Notes: a model not told the origin generated them from the letters alone. Counted from the stretch's first letter, positions 16,546 to 25,272 are shown. The stretch is 64,000 bases of DNA from Parachlamydia sp. AcF125 (GCF_018342475.1 NZ_JAEMUD010000001.1:806001-870000), one strand, 5' to 3'. Translations and numbers: made by a program.

Positions 16546-18045
16546 ATGCATCCTCGAGCTCTTATTTTACTCGGAATTCCTGTCAGTGACTTAACCCAAG
16601 AAGAAGCTGTACAAGCGATAGTTAAAACTATCGAGGCACCTGCTGGACCCCAAAAAGCCATTCGGTATGTAGGCTTTATGGATAGGGAAAAGTTAGGGGG
16701 CATTTGGGGATGGGGAGTATCGACAATTGATCAGAGAGAATGGTTGTCTATGCTTTTTAAATCTTTCCTTATTTTGCCATCTGATCACGCCTTAGTGTGG
16801 TTAAGCAAAGCCTTAGGAACTCCTTTAAAGGAGCCCATACAAGAGAAGGAATTTTTATCCGAGCTAATAAAGGAATTAGTTTATAAGAAAAAATCTATTT
16901 TCTTTCTTGGAGGAAATGAAATCGAGTTAAAGGCCTTTGTAGAAGGCTTAAAAAGAGATTATCCCGAAATTCAAATTGCCGGGATGGAGTGTCCTCAAAT
17001 TAAATGTGAAGGGGAGAATCTTACTCACATGGATAACTTAGACGATGTCCTTGTGGAAGATATCAACCAAACTGAGCCTGATTTAGTTTGGATGCATTTA
17101 GGAAGCCCAAAGCAAGAAATTTGGCTTAAGCGGGTTAAGCAGCGTTTAAAAGTTCCTGTGGCGGTAGGAGGAGGTTCTTTTCATTCTCCTGTTGCCGGGC
17201 AGTCGTTTATGCAAAAAGTTTCAAGCTGGTGGCAGCAATTTTTTAGCGTGGTGAAATTTTCCTGGCTTTCTCTTCCCTTAATCACTTACCAAAGTTTGCT
17301 GTATTTCTTTTACCACAAAAAAATTGGTCATTCTTGGGCCTCCAACGTTAAAGACCCTCTGTTATTTCTTTCTTTTGAGCAAAGCTTTGTAGTATTTCAG
17401 CTTCCACCTGTTTTAGATCACACTGTAAGCGATCAAATTCTGGTTCAATTAAAAGATGCTTTGGGGCATCCCTGCTTAACTTTCGATTGGAGTAAAGTGG
17501 TCTATTTTGATATAGAAGGGCTAAATTTTCTCACTCAATTGGTCACAAAAGTGTGGAGAGAGAAGAAAGAAATTTATTGCTGGGGATTAGCCTCACATTT
17601 AAAATATTTATTGAATTTTCATCGACTTTGGGTTTTGTTAGCCCCCTATTTTTTGGAAGATCCTCGCCAATTTCTTTCCCATTTTTGCGAAAAAGAAAGG
17701 GGAAAGGACCATCTCTACTTATCTATTCAGCAAAGGCACGCGCACCTGATTGTCACTTTTTTTGGGACCATGGGAAATCAGTTAAATTATAGCAGCTATT
17801 TAGCAAGTTGGATCCCCATGATTGAAGATAAAGAGTGTATTTTAGATTTTACGTATTGTGCGGCCATGGATAGTCGGGCTTTTGGATTTTTGCTACACCT
17901 AAGAGAGTATTTGAAAACCCATCATAAGTTTCTTAAAATTTGTGGCCTTAAATCTAGCCTAAAACAAGAATTTGCGCTGACAAAAGTTCATCATTCATTT
18001 AAATTTTTTGACAATATAGAAGAAGCTTTAGCTAAAGTTTCTTGA
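16546..18045 (+). CDS. WecG/TagA-like glycosyltransferase fused to two STAS domains
   Basis: 499 residues. Residues 1-235 follow the WecG/TagA/CpsF (GT26) plan: GIPVSDLTQEEAVQAI at the start, a central FFLGGNEIELKAFV segment, LVWMHLGSPKQEIWLKR and VAVGGGSFHSPVAG. The usual PDGxP active-site stretch reads PSDHA and the N-terminal Asn motif region is altered, so catalysis is uncertain. Two STAS-like domains follow: about 270-375 (VVFQLPPVLDHTVSD, then VVYFDIEGLNFLTQL) and about 390-497 (HLIVTFFGTMGNQLN, then CILDFTYCAAMDSRAFGFLL). The second keeps the D-S-R-A-F pattern around the usual phospho-Ser site of anti-sigma antagonists. Shine-Dalgarno AAGGAAAGAGG. It may link envelope polymer synthesis to a partner-switch; this is an inference. 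Confidence 0.8.
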   Translation: MHPRALILLGIPVSDLTQEEAVQAIVKTIEAPAGPQKAIRYVGFMDREKLGGIWGWGVSTIDQREWLSMLFKSFLILPSDHALVWLSKALGTPLKEPIQEKEFLSELIKELVYKKKSIFFLGGNEIELKAFVEGLKRDYPEIQIAGMECPQIKCEGENLTHMDNLDDVLVEDINQTEPDLVWMHLGSPKQEIWLKRVKQRLKVPVAVGGGSFHSPVAGQSFMQKVSSWWQQFFSVVKFSWLSLPLITYQSLLYFFYHKKIGHSWASNVKDPLLFLSFEQSFVVFQLPPVLDHTVSDQILVQLKDALGHPCLTFDWSKVVYFDIEGLNFLTQLVTKVWREKKEIYCWGLASHLKYLLNFHRLWVLLAPYFLEDPRQFLSHFCEKERGKDHLYLSIQQRHAHLIVTFFGTMGNQLNYSSYLASWIPMIEDKECILDFTYCAAMDSRAFGFLLHLREYLKTHHKFLKICGLKSSLKQEFALTKVHHSFKFFDNIEEALAKVS

Positions 18046-18073
18046 TCGAAATCTAGAAAGCGGAGGAAAAAAG

Positions 18074-18355
18074 ATGAGAAAAAAACTTATGGTATGGACG
18101 GTTGCGGGGTTGTGTGTGTGTATGACGAATCTTTACTGCGAAGAGGGTTCCAATGAGAAACCTACAGAAGAGGTGGAAGAAGAGCTAATGCATGATGAGG
18201 AAGAGGTTGCGGATCGCAATTCTGAAGAACGAGATCAAAGAAGCTTGTATCTCCAAAATCAAGAAAACGTGCGGCGTCGGATGGAAATGCGTTATAATCG
18301 TTGGAAAAGAGCTCAACGAAGGCAGCAGGAGTTATCTGAAAGGCGCGGGAGCTAA
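18074..18355 (+). CDS. Small exported, highly charged protein
   Basis: 93 residues. The N-terminus MRKKLMVWTVAGLCVCMTN is a signal peptide; the Cys residues are not in a proper lipobox, so type I cleavage near YC-EE is more likely. The mature part is first very acidic (KPTEEVEEELMHDEEEV), then Arg/Gln-rich and helical (ENVRRRMEMRYNRWKRAQRR). It starts 28 bases after the glycosyltransferase-STAS gene with AGGAGG-like spacing (GCGGAGGAAAAAAG before ATG), so it is probably co-transcribed. The family is not recognised. Confidence 0.7.
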   Translation: MRKKLMVWTVAGLCVCMTNLYCEEGSNEKPTEEVEEELMHDEEEVADRNSEERDQRSLYLQNQENVRRRMEMRYNRWKRAQRRQQELSERRGS

Positions 18356-18363
18356 AGGCTCCC
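18347..18363 (+). terminator. Hairpin overlapping the stop of the small exported protein gene
   Basis: GGGAGC, a TAAAG loop, then GCTCCC; the stop codon is in the loop. Only a weak T content follows (TCTTC), so termination efficiency is doubtful. Confidence 0.4.
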
Positions 18364-18604
18364 TCTTCAATACATGGGAGGGGTTAAAATCCGGCTAACT
18401 GATTGAGCAGAATCGAATGGTGCTTCCTAGAAAGGGAAGCGTAAATTCAAGCCAGGCAAGGCTTATTCTAAAAAGAAGCGTCTTTAAGAGCGCTCCCTAA
18501 CATACCCGGTTGTCCCATTGCGCTACTAGCCAACAAGCCCGGAGTTTAAGGGGATTGCATTTCTGGCTATTTAAAAATCCTCACCATTATACGGGCCTGC
18601 GTTG

Positions 18605-19394
18605 CTAAAAAATACTAAAAATGGGGCTAGATGAGGCCATGCTTTTGCAAAAGAATCGGGAGATTAAAGCTTTTACAAGGGTTTCAGGATATTTTTTTGT
18701 TTGAATTTCTTTAAAATCTTTTTCATACAATACTTTAAAATTCATGCCAAGATGCAGAGGTGAATTTCCTCCTCCTTTTGCAAATAAGCAGGAAAAGTAA
18801 CCTGGGATATGAAACCGTTCTTCAGTTTTTTTATCAGTGGGGATAAATAAAATTAGAATTTTAGCCCTGTCTTCTGAGGTCAAGTTTAAAGCTACCTTAG
18901 GATCCCATTGCCCATCGTTAGCAAAGATAATATCAGACTTGTCGCCTCCTTGAAAGAAACTGTAAATTTTTTCGTAATGGCACGAGGTGGCATCTTTTCT
19001 CTTTTTTAAGCCAGTTGCAATGGTTTCAATCCATTCTCTCTTTACGTGGAGGATCAAAGGGAGCCGCATGCTTTTGAAAAATAAGCTCCCATTTAGGTGG
19101 AACAATGCCACATATTTTTTCCATAAAAAGTTCGGAGAGCTCCCGGTTAGTAGAAGGGCTGATATGCATTTTGTTTAAAAGGACTTTTTGATCGAAGCTA
19201 AAAGTCTTGCTATAGTTAGAGGATTTAAAAGTGAAGAAATTGGGGATCCTTTGAATAAAGGAGGGCGGTTTTTCTTTAGGATTTATGATCTTAATTTTAA
19301 TTTTTTTATGGAAGAGGCTTAAAAATCCGGTTTTTTGTAATTCACAATGGGGATCGAAAGCGTTTAATTTTTTATTAAACTCCTGAAATTTCAA
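18605..19394 (-). pseudogene. Frameshifted hypothetical gene
   Basis: Two overlapping frames on the same strand appear to be one gene. The 5' part (19394 down to 19026, 122 codons) starts MKFQEFNKKLNAFDPHCELQ and ends at a stop just after PPRKERMD. The 3' part (to 18605) continues in another frame through KREWIETIATGLKKRKDA to the end. Splicing them at about 19030-19070 gives a protein of about 260 residues, basic first and with a segment of alternating hydrophobic character near the end. No family is recognised. Either the gene is broken or there is a sequencing error; no slippery heptamer was identified, so programmed frameshifting is less likely. Confidence 0.55.
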
Positions 19395-19774
19395 TAAACT
19401 TTTGTTTTTAAAATTCTTTGTGAGCTACCCTATTTCTCATTGATAAAGTCTTCTATCTTCTCACCTAAGAAATTTAAATGGATTTTAGCCAATCTCTTTT
19501 AGGAATTAATGAATTTACCCATTACTTTCTCTGGCAGACTGCCGATTTAACGGCTGCTAAGGCTCTTGCTTTTTAGCTTTAGAGTTCACTTAAGGGTACG
19601 GATATTTAGCCCTATAGAGGGGGAGTTTTGTTCTTTTAAAAAATCTAGCAGTAGGATAAAACAGAGCATAATTGCCTGAACTTTGGTTTTTGGTCGCGGA
19701 GCTTCTAAAGATCAAGAAGCCCATCTAAAGTTCAGTTTGTTTCCTTAAATATCTGATGTGAATTTGGTGGGTCT
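19395..19774. other. Intergenic region before the TPR gene
   Basis: 380 AT-rich bases between a divergent pair. No coding-like frame, strong hairpin or clear promoter was found. The ATG at 19775 lacks a strong Shine-Dalgarno (GGTGGGTCT before it). Confidence 0.5.
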
Positions 19775-21733
19775 ATGCGCAAATGGGTTGTCTCTGTTTT
19801 CTCCCTTATCGGTATCGTAGCTGGGATTGGGGGATCTTTTTATTGGCTGAATCAGGAGGAAACCCTTGTGGTCCCCACGCCCCCTAGGGAAGAGGCCTTT
19901 GAAATGGAGGTGGCGAGTCGTTTCATCGCTGATGGCCGGTTTGTAGAGGCTTTGGCTATTATTCGACAATATGAACCTGAAATGGAGCGTTATTCTGCCA
20001 ATGGCAAGCAGTGGCTTAGGCTCATGATAGATGTCAGCGAGAAGCAAGGAAATATTCAGCAGTTAAGGATTTTACACCGTTCTTTTCCTGAAGCTTTTGA
20101 TTCCAATGAAAGAGCGGCTTTAACGATAGCCGATCAATGTGTCGTCGATCGAAAAGCAAAAGACTATCAAAACATTCGATCGCTATGGAAAGGGAAGGAA
20201 GAGCAAAAAGAGAAATGGCTTTTCTTAGATGTGAAAATGTTAGCGCAAGAAGGACGGCTTTCTGAGGGGATAGCTCTTCTTAAATGTCAGCCTTTGGAAA
20301 ATCAAAAGAGCGAATTAAAACGTCTAAGTCATTTAGCCCTTTTTCATCTCAAAGAGCAAAATCCTCGCCTGGCGTGGGATTCCCTCAATCAAGCCTATAA
20401 ACTCTCTCCCCATGATCCTGAAATCCGTTCTTACCGTGGAAAAGTCCTTGAAATGATGGGGAAAAAGCAGCTTGCCCTAGGTGAATATTTGTCTGCCCTT
20501 CGAGAGCATCCCGATAATCTTTTTTTGATTGACCAAGCTGCTGAGTTTCATCTCAGGCAAAAAAATTATGCGGAAGCTATCGATTTATGGACAAAGGCCC
20601 TTCCTCCTCCAAGTTTAGACCATATTTGGTTGAAAACTTTGTTTTGGGGCCGTATAACAATACCTGCTCAATTTGAATGGAAGGAAGAAGAGTCCCCACG
20701 TGGGAACTTAAGGCCGTTGGTGAATTATTTATTGGCGCTAAAGCCAGGGGAATTTTGGGATGCGGCTGCTTTCGCGGAATTGGAAGCAATACAAACCCCT
20801 TTAAGTCATCACCAGACTATTTTTTGGCTGCGGTTGCTCGCAGAATTAAAACAAGGAAACGAAGCCCTGGCTTATGAATTGATTGCAAAAAATCCTTTTA
20901 AATGGGAGTCATGGGATCCAGTGTTGGAGCAAGGTTTGTCTCAAATCCTTGCCTGTAGACAACAAAAAGAGCTCGAATCGTGGGTTCAAGATGCGCCTTT
21001 ACTATATCCTGAACGAACTTTTTTCGAAGAGTTGAATACTTATGCAAAAAGGGGCGATAGTTTGGATGGCTATCCTTCCCCTCTAAAAGAGATTTTAAAT
21101 AGCAAGCATGCTTTTACGGCTGCGCTTTTAGCTGCGGGCTGGAATGAGGCTGCCCTTTCAATGTATAATGGGGAGAGTCTATCGGAAATACTTCCCGCTT
21201 GGGTTGCTTGCCGATTGACGCAAGCGTTATGGGAAAACCGCCATGCTGGCGAGGCTTTGCGTTTTGCTAGCAAGCAAGAAAAATCTCCCGAGCTATCTTT
21301 AATGATAGGGGAGCTTCTGATTGAGAAAGGAGAATTAGAAGTAGCCCGTGCGAGTTTGCACCACTTAGTAGAAGAACCTGAAGTAGGCTTAAGAGCAGTT
21401 CAATTGGTTAGTGAGCTTTATCAAAAGGAAGGCCTTTATGCCCAAGCTAAACAATTTATCGAGCAATTTCCCGCCTTTAGGGACTCAGTCATGGGGAAAG
21501 AAGCGTTAGCCCGAATTGCTTTAAAGCAAGGGGATGAGGATTCAGCAAGAAGGTTGTATGGTTCCATTCAAGATGAATCTGTCGATGCCAAAGCCTATTT
21601 TGTGCGCAAAGCCATGGAAGAAAGAAATTGGGCTCAGGCTAAAGCTTTGACTTTAAATATGCTTGCCGAGTTTCCCACAGATCCTTTTTGGCTAGAAACG
21701 CTCAAAAAAATTAAAGAAGGGCAACCCAAATAA
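19775..21733 (+). CDS. Membrane-anchored TPR-repeat protein
   Basis: 652 residues. The N-terminus MRKWVVSVFSLIGIVAGIGG followed by SFYWLN is a signal anchor or uncleaved signal peptide, so most of the protein lies in the periplasm. The rest is helical with TPR units, clearest near 185-270 (RLAWDSLNQAYKLSPHDPEI, GKKQLALGEYLSALREHPDN, KNYAEAIDLWTKALPPPS) and again near 500-640 (EGLYAQAKQFIEQFP, GDEDSARRLYG). It is probably a scaffold for envelope protein assembly. A TPR protein near the tRNA-Gly/rpsB/pbp2 region is also present in Chlamydia as I recall, so this could be its counterpart; not certain. Confidence 0.8.
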   Translation: MRKWVVSVFSLIGIVAGIGGSFYWLNQEETLVVPTPPREEAFEMEVASRFIADGRFVEALAIIRQYEPEMERYSANGKQWLRLMIDVSEKQGNIQQLRILHRSFPEAFDSNERAALTIADQCVVDRKAKDYQNIRSLWKGKEEQKEKWLFLDVKMLAQEGRLSEGIALLKCQPLENQKSELKRLSHLALFHLKEQNPRLAWDSLNQAYKLSPHDPEIRSYRGKVLEMMGKKQLALGEYLSALREHPDNLFLIDQAAEFHLRQKNYAEAIDLWTKALPPPSLDHIWLKTLFWGRITIPAQFEWKEEESPRGNLRPLVNYLLALKPGEFWDAAAFAELEAIQTPLSHHQTIFWLRLLAELKQGNEALAYELIAKNPFKWESWDPVLEQGLSQILACRQQKELESWVQDAPLLYPERTFFEELNTYAKRGDSLDGYPSPLKEILNSKHAFTAALLAAGWNEAALSMYNGESLSEILPAWVACRLTQALWENRHAGEALRFASKQEKSPELSLMIGELLIEKGELEVARASLHHLVEEPEVGLRAVQLVSELYQKEGLYAQAKQFIEQFPAFRDSVMGKEALARIALKQGDEDSARRLYGSIQDESVDAKAYFVRKAMEERNWAQAKALTLNMLAEFPTDPFWLETLKKIKEGQPK

Positions 21734-21750
21734 AAAATCGGAAAAAAGGG

Positions 21751-21779
21751 TTGCACTAAAAACAGATCATTTGCATAAT
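21751..21779 (+). promoter_or_regulatory. Promoter for tRNA-Gly / rpsB / tsf
   Basis: TTGCAC (21751-21756), a 17-base spacer, then CATAAT (21774-21779; five of six to the -10 consensus). It ends 19 bases before the tRNA. With the terminator at 23629-23664 this defines a tRNA-rpsB-tsf unit. Confidence 0.6.
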
Positions 21780-21798
21780 TTCTATTTTCACTTGAGCT

Positions 21799-21869
21799 GC
21801 GCCTGTAGTTCAATGGTAGAACAGTAGCCTTCCAAGCTACGAGTGTCAGTTCGATTCTGATCAGGCGCT
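21799..21869 (+). tRNA. tRNA-Gly(TCC)
   Basis: 71 bases fold as a cloverleaf: acceptor GCGCCTG/CAGGCGC with discriminator T, D-arm around GTTCAATGGTAGAAC, anticodon stem GTAGC/GCTAC around loop CTTCCAA (anticodon TCC, Gly), and T-arm TCAG-TTCGATT-CTGA. CCA is not encoded. Its position directly before rpsB matches Chlamydia as I recall. Confidence 0.95.
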
Positions 21870-21922
21870 ACTTTTCACAATTCAATAAACATCACAAACA
21901 CCAAGACCGAAATTTTTCCTTC

Positions 21923-21948
21923 AAGGAGAAATGCCGTCGTCAAAATAA
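21923..21948 (+). promoter_or_regulatory. Leader mini-ORF with strong ribosome binding site before rpsB
   Basis: AAGGAG, two bases, then ATG and four more codons (MPSSK) and a TAA, ending 11 bases before the rpsB start. It is not in frame with rpsB. It may be a leader peptide that loads ribosomes for the TTG start, or a chance ATG in the rpsB leader. Confidence 0.4.
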
Positions 21949-21959
21949 AGGGACAAGGC

Positions 21960-22778
21960 TTGGCACAGCAAGAACCATTTCAAGAAGTTACAATAAAAGA
22001 TTTATTGGAAGCAGGGGCGCATTTTGGCCACCAAAAACGTCGTTGGAACCCGAAAATGAAACGTTTCATTTTCGAAGAGCGCAACGGCCTTTATATCATC
22101 GACTTAGCAAAAACTTTGCAGCAAATTCGGTATGCAAAAGAAGTTGTTAAGCAAGTCGTAGAAAATCACAAATCTATTCTATTTGTGGGAACAAAAAAAC
22201 AAGCCAAAGCCGTTATTCGCGATTTAGCTGAACAGTGTGGCGAATTTTATGTTTGCGAGCGCTGGTTAGGTGGAATGTTGACAAACCTAACAACCATTCG
22301 CCAATCCATTAAGAAACTTGAGCGAATCGAAAAACGGATCTCGGCAGGGACGGAAGGATTTACAAAAAAAGAATTCTCTTTGCTTACCAAAGAACAAATT
22401 AAGCTCGAAAAGAACCTTTCAGGGGTACGCGGCATGCGCAAATTGCCAGGACTCGTGATTGTAGTGGATCCAAGCAAAGAACACTTGGCGGTTGCAGAAG
22501 CAAATAAGCTCGGCATCCCTGTGATGGGTTTAGTGGATACAAATTGTGATCCGGATCCTATCGAATATGTGATCGCCTGTAACGATGACGCTTTAAAAAG
22601 CGTAAAATTAATCGTGCAAGCATTAGCGCAAACGATCATTCAGACAAAGAATGAAATGAACGTTGCCGCAGGCAAAGGGGATGGAAAAGGGTTCGAAGAT
22701 GAAGAGCTCGAAGAGGAAGAAGAATTTGCAATACGTGTGAGTGGCTTAGAGGATGAGCCTGGTAAAGAGGAGGAGTAA
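21960..22778 (+). CDS. rpsB: 30S ribosomal protein S2
   Basis: 272 residues. It has the S2 signatures TIKDLLEAGAHFGHQ near residue 12, RWNPKMKRFIFEERNGLYII near 28, RWLGGMLTNLTTI near 100 and GIPVMGLVDTNCDPD near 187, and ends in an acidic tail. Binding of S2 is a late step in 30S assembly. The start is TTG at 21960-21962: it has AAAGGGA six bases upstream, gives the expected N-terminal length, and no in-frame ATG exists in the right place. The tsf start follows the stop by three bases, so the pair is co-translated. The usual S2 feedback on its leader may apply; not visible here. Confidence 0.97.
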   Translation: MAQQEPFQEVTIKDLLEAGAHFGHQKRRWNPKMKRFIFEERNGLYIIDLAKTLQQIRYAKEVVKQVVENHKSILFVGTKKQAKAVIRDLAEQCGEFYVCERWLGGMLTNLTTIRQSIKKLERIEKRISAGTEGFTKKEFSLLTKEQIKLEKNLSGVRGMRKLPGLVIVVDPSKEHLAVAEANKLGIPVMGLVDTNCDPDPIEYVIACNDDALKSVKLIVQALAQTIIQTKNEMNVAAGKGDGKGFEDEELEEEEEFAIRVSGLEDEPGKEEE

Positions 22779-22781
22779 ATT

Positions 22782-23621
22782 ATGTCGACAACCGTAACTC
22801 CAGCCATGATTAAAGAGCTTCGCGAGCGCACAGGGATTGGCATGGGCCAATGCAAAAAAGCTTTAGAAGAAGCCAACGGAGACATGGAGCTGGCTATCAC
22901 CAACCTACGCAAATCTGGAGCAGCCTCAGCTGTTAAGAAAGAAGGGCGGGTAACTAACGAAGGGATGATTGGTGCAGCCCAAGTTGCTAAAGCTATCGCC
23001 CTTGTAGAAGTGAACGCAGAGACAGATTTTGTGGTAAAAAATGAACGTTTTCAGCAATTTGTCCAGGCAATTTCCCAAGAAGCTGCTGAAACAAGCCCCG
23101 CTTCTTTAGAGGCTTTCTTACAACAGAAATATTCTAAAGACGACAACATGACGATTGATGAACTCCGCTCTTCGCTCGTTCAAGCAATTGGGGAAAACAT
23201 CCAAATTAAGCGCCTGAAAGTTTTGCCTAAAAAGGCAAACACTTCCGTGGGAGTCTATTCTCATCTGGGAGGAAAAATGGTGACTGTGGTGGAAATTACA
23301 GGTAGTGATGCGCAAGAAGAGCTTGCCAAAGATATCGCGATGCATGTGGCAGCAGCAGCACCTGAATACGTGTCTCCTGACCAAGTTCCAAGTGAAGTAT
23401 TGGAAAAAGAGAAAGAGATTGCACGCAGCCAAGTGGTAGGCAAGCCTGACTTTGTGGCAGAGAAAATTGTGACAGGGAAATTGAATTATTTCTATGACAC
23501 CACATGCTTGATTTGCCAAAAATATATCAAAGACGATTCAGTCAAAATTGAAGACCTCGTCAAGCAGAAAGGGAAAGACCTGCAATTGACTAGCTTTGAA
23601 CGTTGGACTGTTTCTCAGTAA
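22782..23621 (+). CDS. tsf: Translation elongation factor Ts
   Basis: 279 residues. The N-terminal module has KELRERTGIGMGQCKKALEE (UBA-like, with the TGxGMxxCKKAL pattern), followed by ALVEVNAETDFVVKNERFQQ, the core that contacts EF-Tu. It exchanges GDP for GTP on EF-Tu. The Shine-Dalgarno GAGGAGG lies inside the end of rpsB. A strong terminator follows directly, so pyrH and frr, which follow tsf in Chlamydia as I recall, are not part of this unit. Confidence 0.97.
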   Translation: MSTTVTPAMIKELRERTGIGMGQCKKALEEANGDMELAITNLRKSGAASAVKKEGRVTNEGMIGAAQVAKAIALVEVNAETDFVVKNERFQQFVQAISQEAAETSPASLEAFLQQKYSKDDNMTIDELRSSLVQAIGENIQIKRLKVLPKKANTSVGVYSHLGGKMVTVVEITGSDAQEELAKDIAMHVAAAAPEYVSPDQVPSEVLEKEKEIARSQVVGKPDFVAEKIVTGKLNYFYDTTCLICQKYIKDDSVKIEDLVKQKGKDLQLTSFERWTVSQ

Positions 23622-23628
23622 AGGGTTG

Positions 23629-23664
23629 AAACCAGTCGCAAGATTTGTTTGCGATTGGTTTTTT
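23629..23664 (+). terminator. Rho-independent terminator after tsf
   Basis: A 13-bp stem with one G-T pair (23629-23641 with 23649-23661), loop GATTTGT, running into six T residues (23659-23664). It starts eight bases after the tsf stop. Confidence 0.92.
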
Positions 23665-23690
23665 ATGAAGTTCATTTTAGAGAGGAGCAA

Positions 23691-24101
23691 ATGGCTAAGA
23701 AACTTTCTATTCTGTTAGTGGCTTTAGTTGCTTTAAACCCCATTTTAATGGCTGATGAACTTCGCCCCATCACCGCTGATACCCCTCGATTTGACCCTTC
23801 TAACGAATCGAAAACGGATCCTCTTTCCCAATTAGACCGCGTGATTGAAGCCTCTGGAGAACTTTTACAGAAGCAAAAACAGCTGAAAGAGTTGTTAGCT
23901 GAATACATTCACATGCAAAACGCTTACCTCCACAATCAACAAGATCGTGAAATGCTTTTTCGCCTTGTGAAGATTGCTTATAAAGCTCAAAACTTAATCC
24001 AAGAGACCCATTTGTCATACGCTTTTCCTCCTGAGTTTTTAAAAGAACTTAGCCTTTTCTCTCAAGTTGGAGCAAAGCGTGGATTGCCCAGACCTTCGTA
24101 A
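23691..24101 (+). CDS. Small exported protein upstream of psd
   Basis: 136 residues. The ATG at 23691 is chosen because AGAGGAG precedes it; an upstream in-frame start would lie in the terminator. The signal peptide MAKKLSILLVALVALNPILM is followed by a probable cleavage after MA-DE. The mature protein is short and helical with a coiled-coil-like stretch (DRVIEASGELLQKQKQLKEL). No family is recognised. The stop is one base before the psd start chosen here, so the two genes are probably coupled. Confidence 0.65.
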   Translation: MAKKLSILLVALVALNPILMADELRPITADTPRFDPSNESKTDPLSQLDRVIEASGELLQKQKQLKELLAEYIHMQNAYLHNQQDREMLFRLVKIAYKAQNLIQETHLSYAFPPEFLKELSLFSQVGAKRGLPRPS

Positions 24102-24102
24102 C

Positions 24103-25011
24103 ATGGAAGCCATTCACTACATCGATCGCCTTTCGCAGAAGATGGAAAGGGAAAAAGTGTACGGAGAGCAATTTCTCAAGCTTTTGTACGGTCAAGATCT
24201 GCTCAGTCGAGTGTTAGGAGCTTCTGTCCTTTTTTTTCTTGCTCGCTTTCCTATTTTTTCTTTCTTCTATGGATGGTGGCAATCTCAACCGTGGACAGCC
24301 AAAAAAATCCAGCCTTTCATCGATGCTTTTCAGGTGGATTCGTCCGAATTTGCAGGGCCTGTTGAACAATTTAAATCCTTCAATGACTTTTTTATTCGCA
24401 AGCTTAAAGCTGAGGCAAGGCCCTTTGTCCATGGGGAAAGCGTGGCGATTACACCCGCTGATGGACGTTATTTATGTTATCAAAACATTGAGCAAATCGA
24501 TGGATTTATTATAAAAGGGAAAAAATTTTCCTTAGATGGATTGCTCAAAGATGCACAGCTTGCCAACCGGTATAGAGAAGGCACAATGGTTATGGCCCGT
24601 TTATGCCCTACCGATTACCATCGCTATCACTTCCCATGCGATTGCATCCCAGGTATCGCCAGAACCATTCCGGGAGATCTTTACTCCGTTAACCCAATGG
24701 CCATTCGGCACAACCTGGAAACTTATACGGAAAATAAAAGAACATTGTGCGTGCTTGAAACAAAGCAATTTGGCCAAGTGCTTTTTATTGAAGTGGGAGC
24801 TACCTTTGTGGGGAGCATTCATCAAACTTATGTGCCTTATTCCCAAATTAAAAAAGGAGATGAAAAAGGGTATTTTTCCTTTGGAGGATCCTCCCTTATT
24901 CTTCTTTTTGAACCGAACAGATTGCAATTGGATGAAGATCTTATTCAAGCAGGTTTGAGCCACATCGAGACCAAATGTTTAATGGGTCAATCGCTTGGTC
25001 GGTGCCTCTAA
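24103..25011 (+). CDS. psd: Phosphatidylserine decarboxylase
   Basis: 302 residues from the ATG at 24103, close to the Chlamydia enzyme length as I recall; a TTG at 24067 would overlap the upstream gene. One membrane-associated hydrophobic stretch lies near 30-48. Typical motifs are FKSFNDFFIRKLK, ITPADGRY (near 124), PTDYHRYHFPCDC with the catalytic His, and the self-cleavage site YFSFGGSS near the C-terminus, where the first Ser of GGSS becomes the pyruvoyl group. It makes phosphatidylethanolamine at the inner membrane. No strong Shine-Dalgarno, consistent with coupling to the upstream gene. Confidence 0.95.
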   Translation: MEAIHYIDRLSQKMEREKVYGEQFLKLLYGQDLLSRVLGASVLFFLARFPIFSFFYGWWQSQPWTAKKIQPFIDAFQVDSSEFAGPVEQFKSFNDFFIRKLKAEARPFVHGESVAITPADGRYLCYQNIEQIDGFIIKGKKFSLDGLLKDAQLANRYREGTMVMARLCPTDYHRYHFPCDCIPGIARTIPGDLYSVNPMAIRHNLETYTENKRTLCVLETKQFGQVLFIEVGATFVGSIHQTYVPYSQIKKGDEKGYFSFGGSSLILLFEPNRLQLDEDLIQAGLSHIETKCLMGQSLGRCL

Positions 25012-25197
25012 AGTTTTAATAGTGTTTTTCTAAGGTGCCTTGTTCCTAAATTCTAATTTCCTAAGACAAATTAAAAATATATCCTTGAGTGTAGCGGTAG
25101 CGCGTCGCTTAGGATACCTACAAACCAATTATAAGGGAAAGCATGTTCACCTTAAATTTTATTTTATTGATAGTGGATCGAGGACTGGCTCAGCCAT

Positions 25198-25233
25198 CTA
25201 GGAAACATGATAGGCTGGTTTGCAGTTTCCTAG
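25198..25233. repeat. 9-bp perfect inverted repeat
   Basis: CTAGGAAAC (25198-25206) and GTTTCCTAG (25225-25233) separated by 18 bases. No T-run follows. It could be a hairpin in an untranslated region or an operator. Confidence 0.5.
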
Positions 25234-25272
25234 CAATTGTGGTTGATTAAGTGGAAGGGGTATCAAATCAAT

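Noticed and set aside
25086-25125. tRNA-like string (AGCGGTAGCGCGTCGC)
   Set aside because: Resembles a D-arm, but no acceptor pair, anticodon arm or T-arm (GGTTCGA) can be fitted around it.
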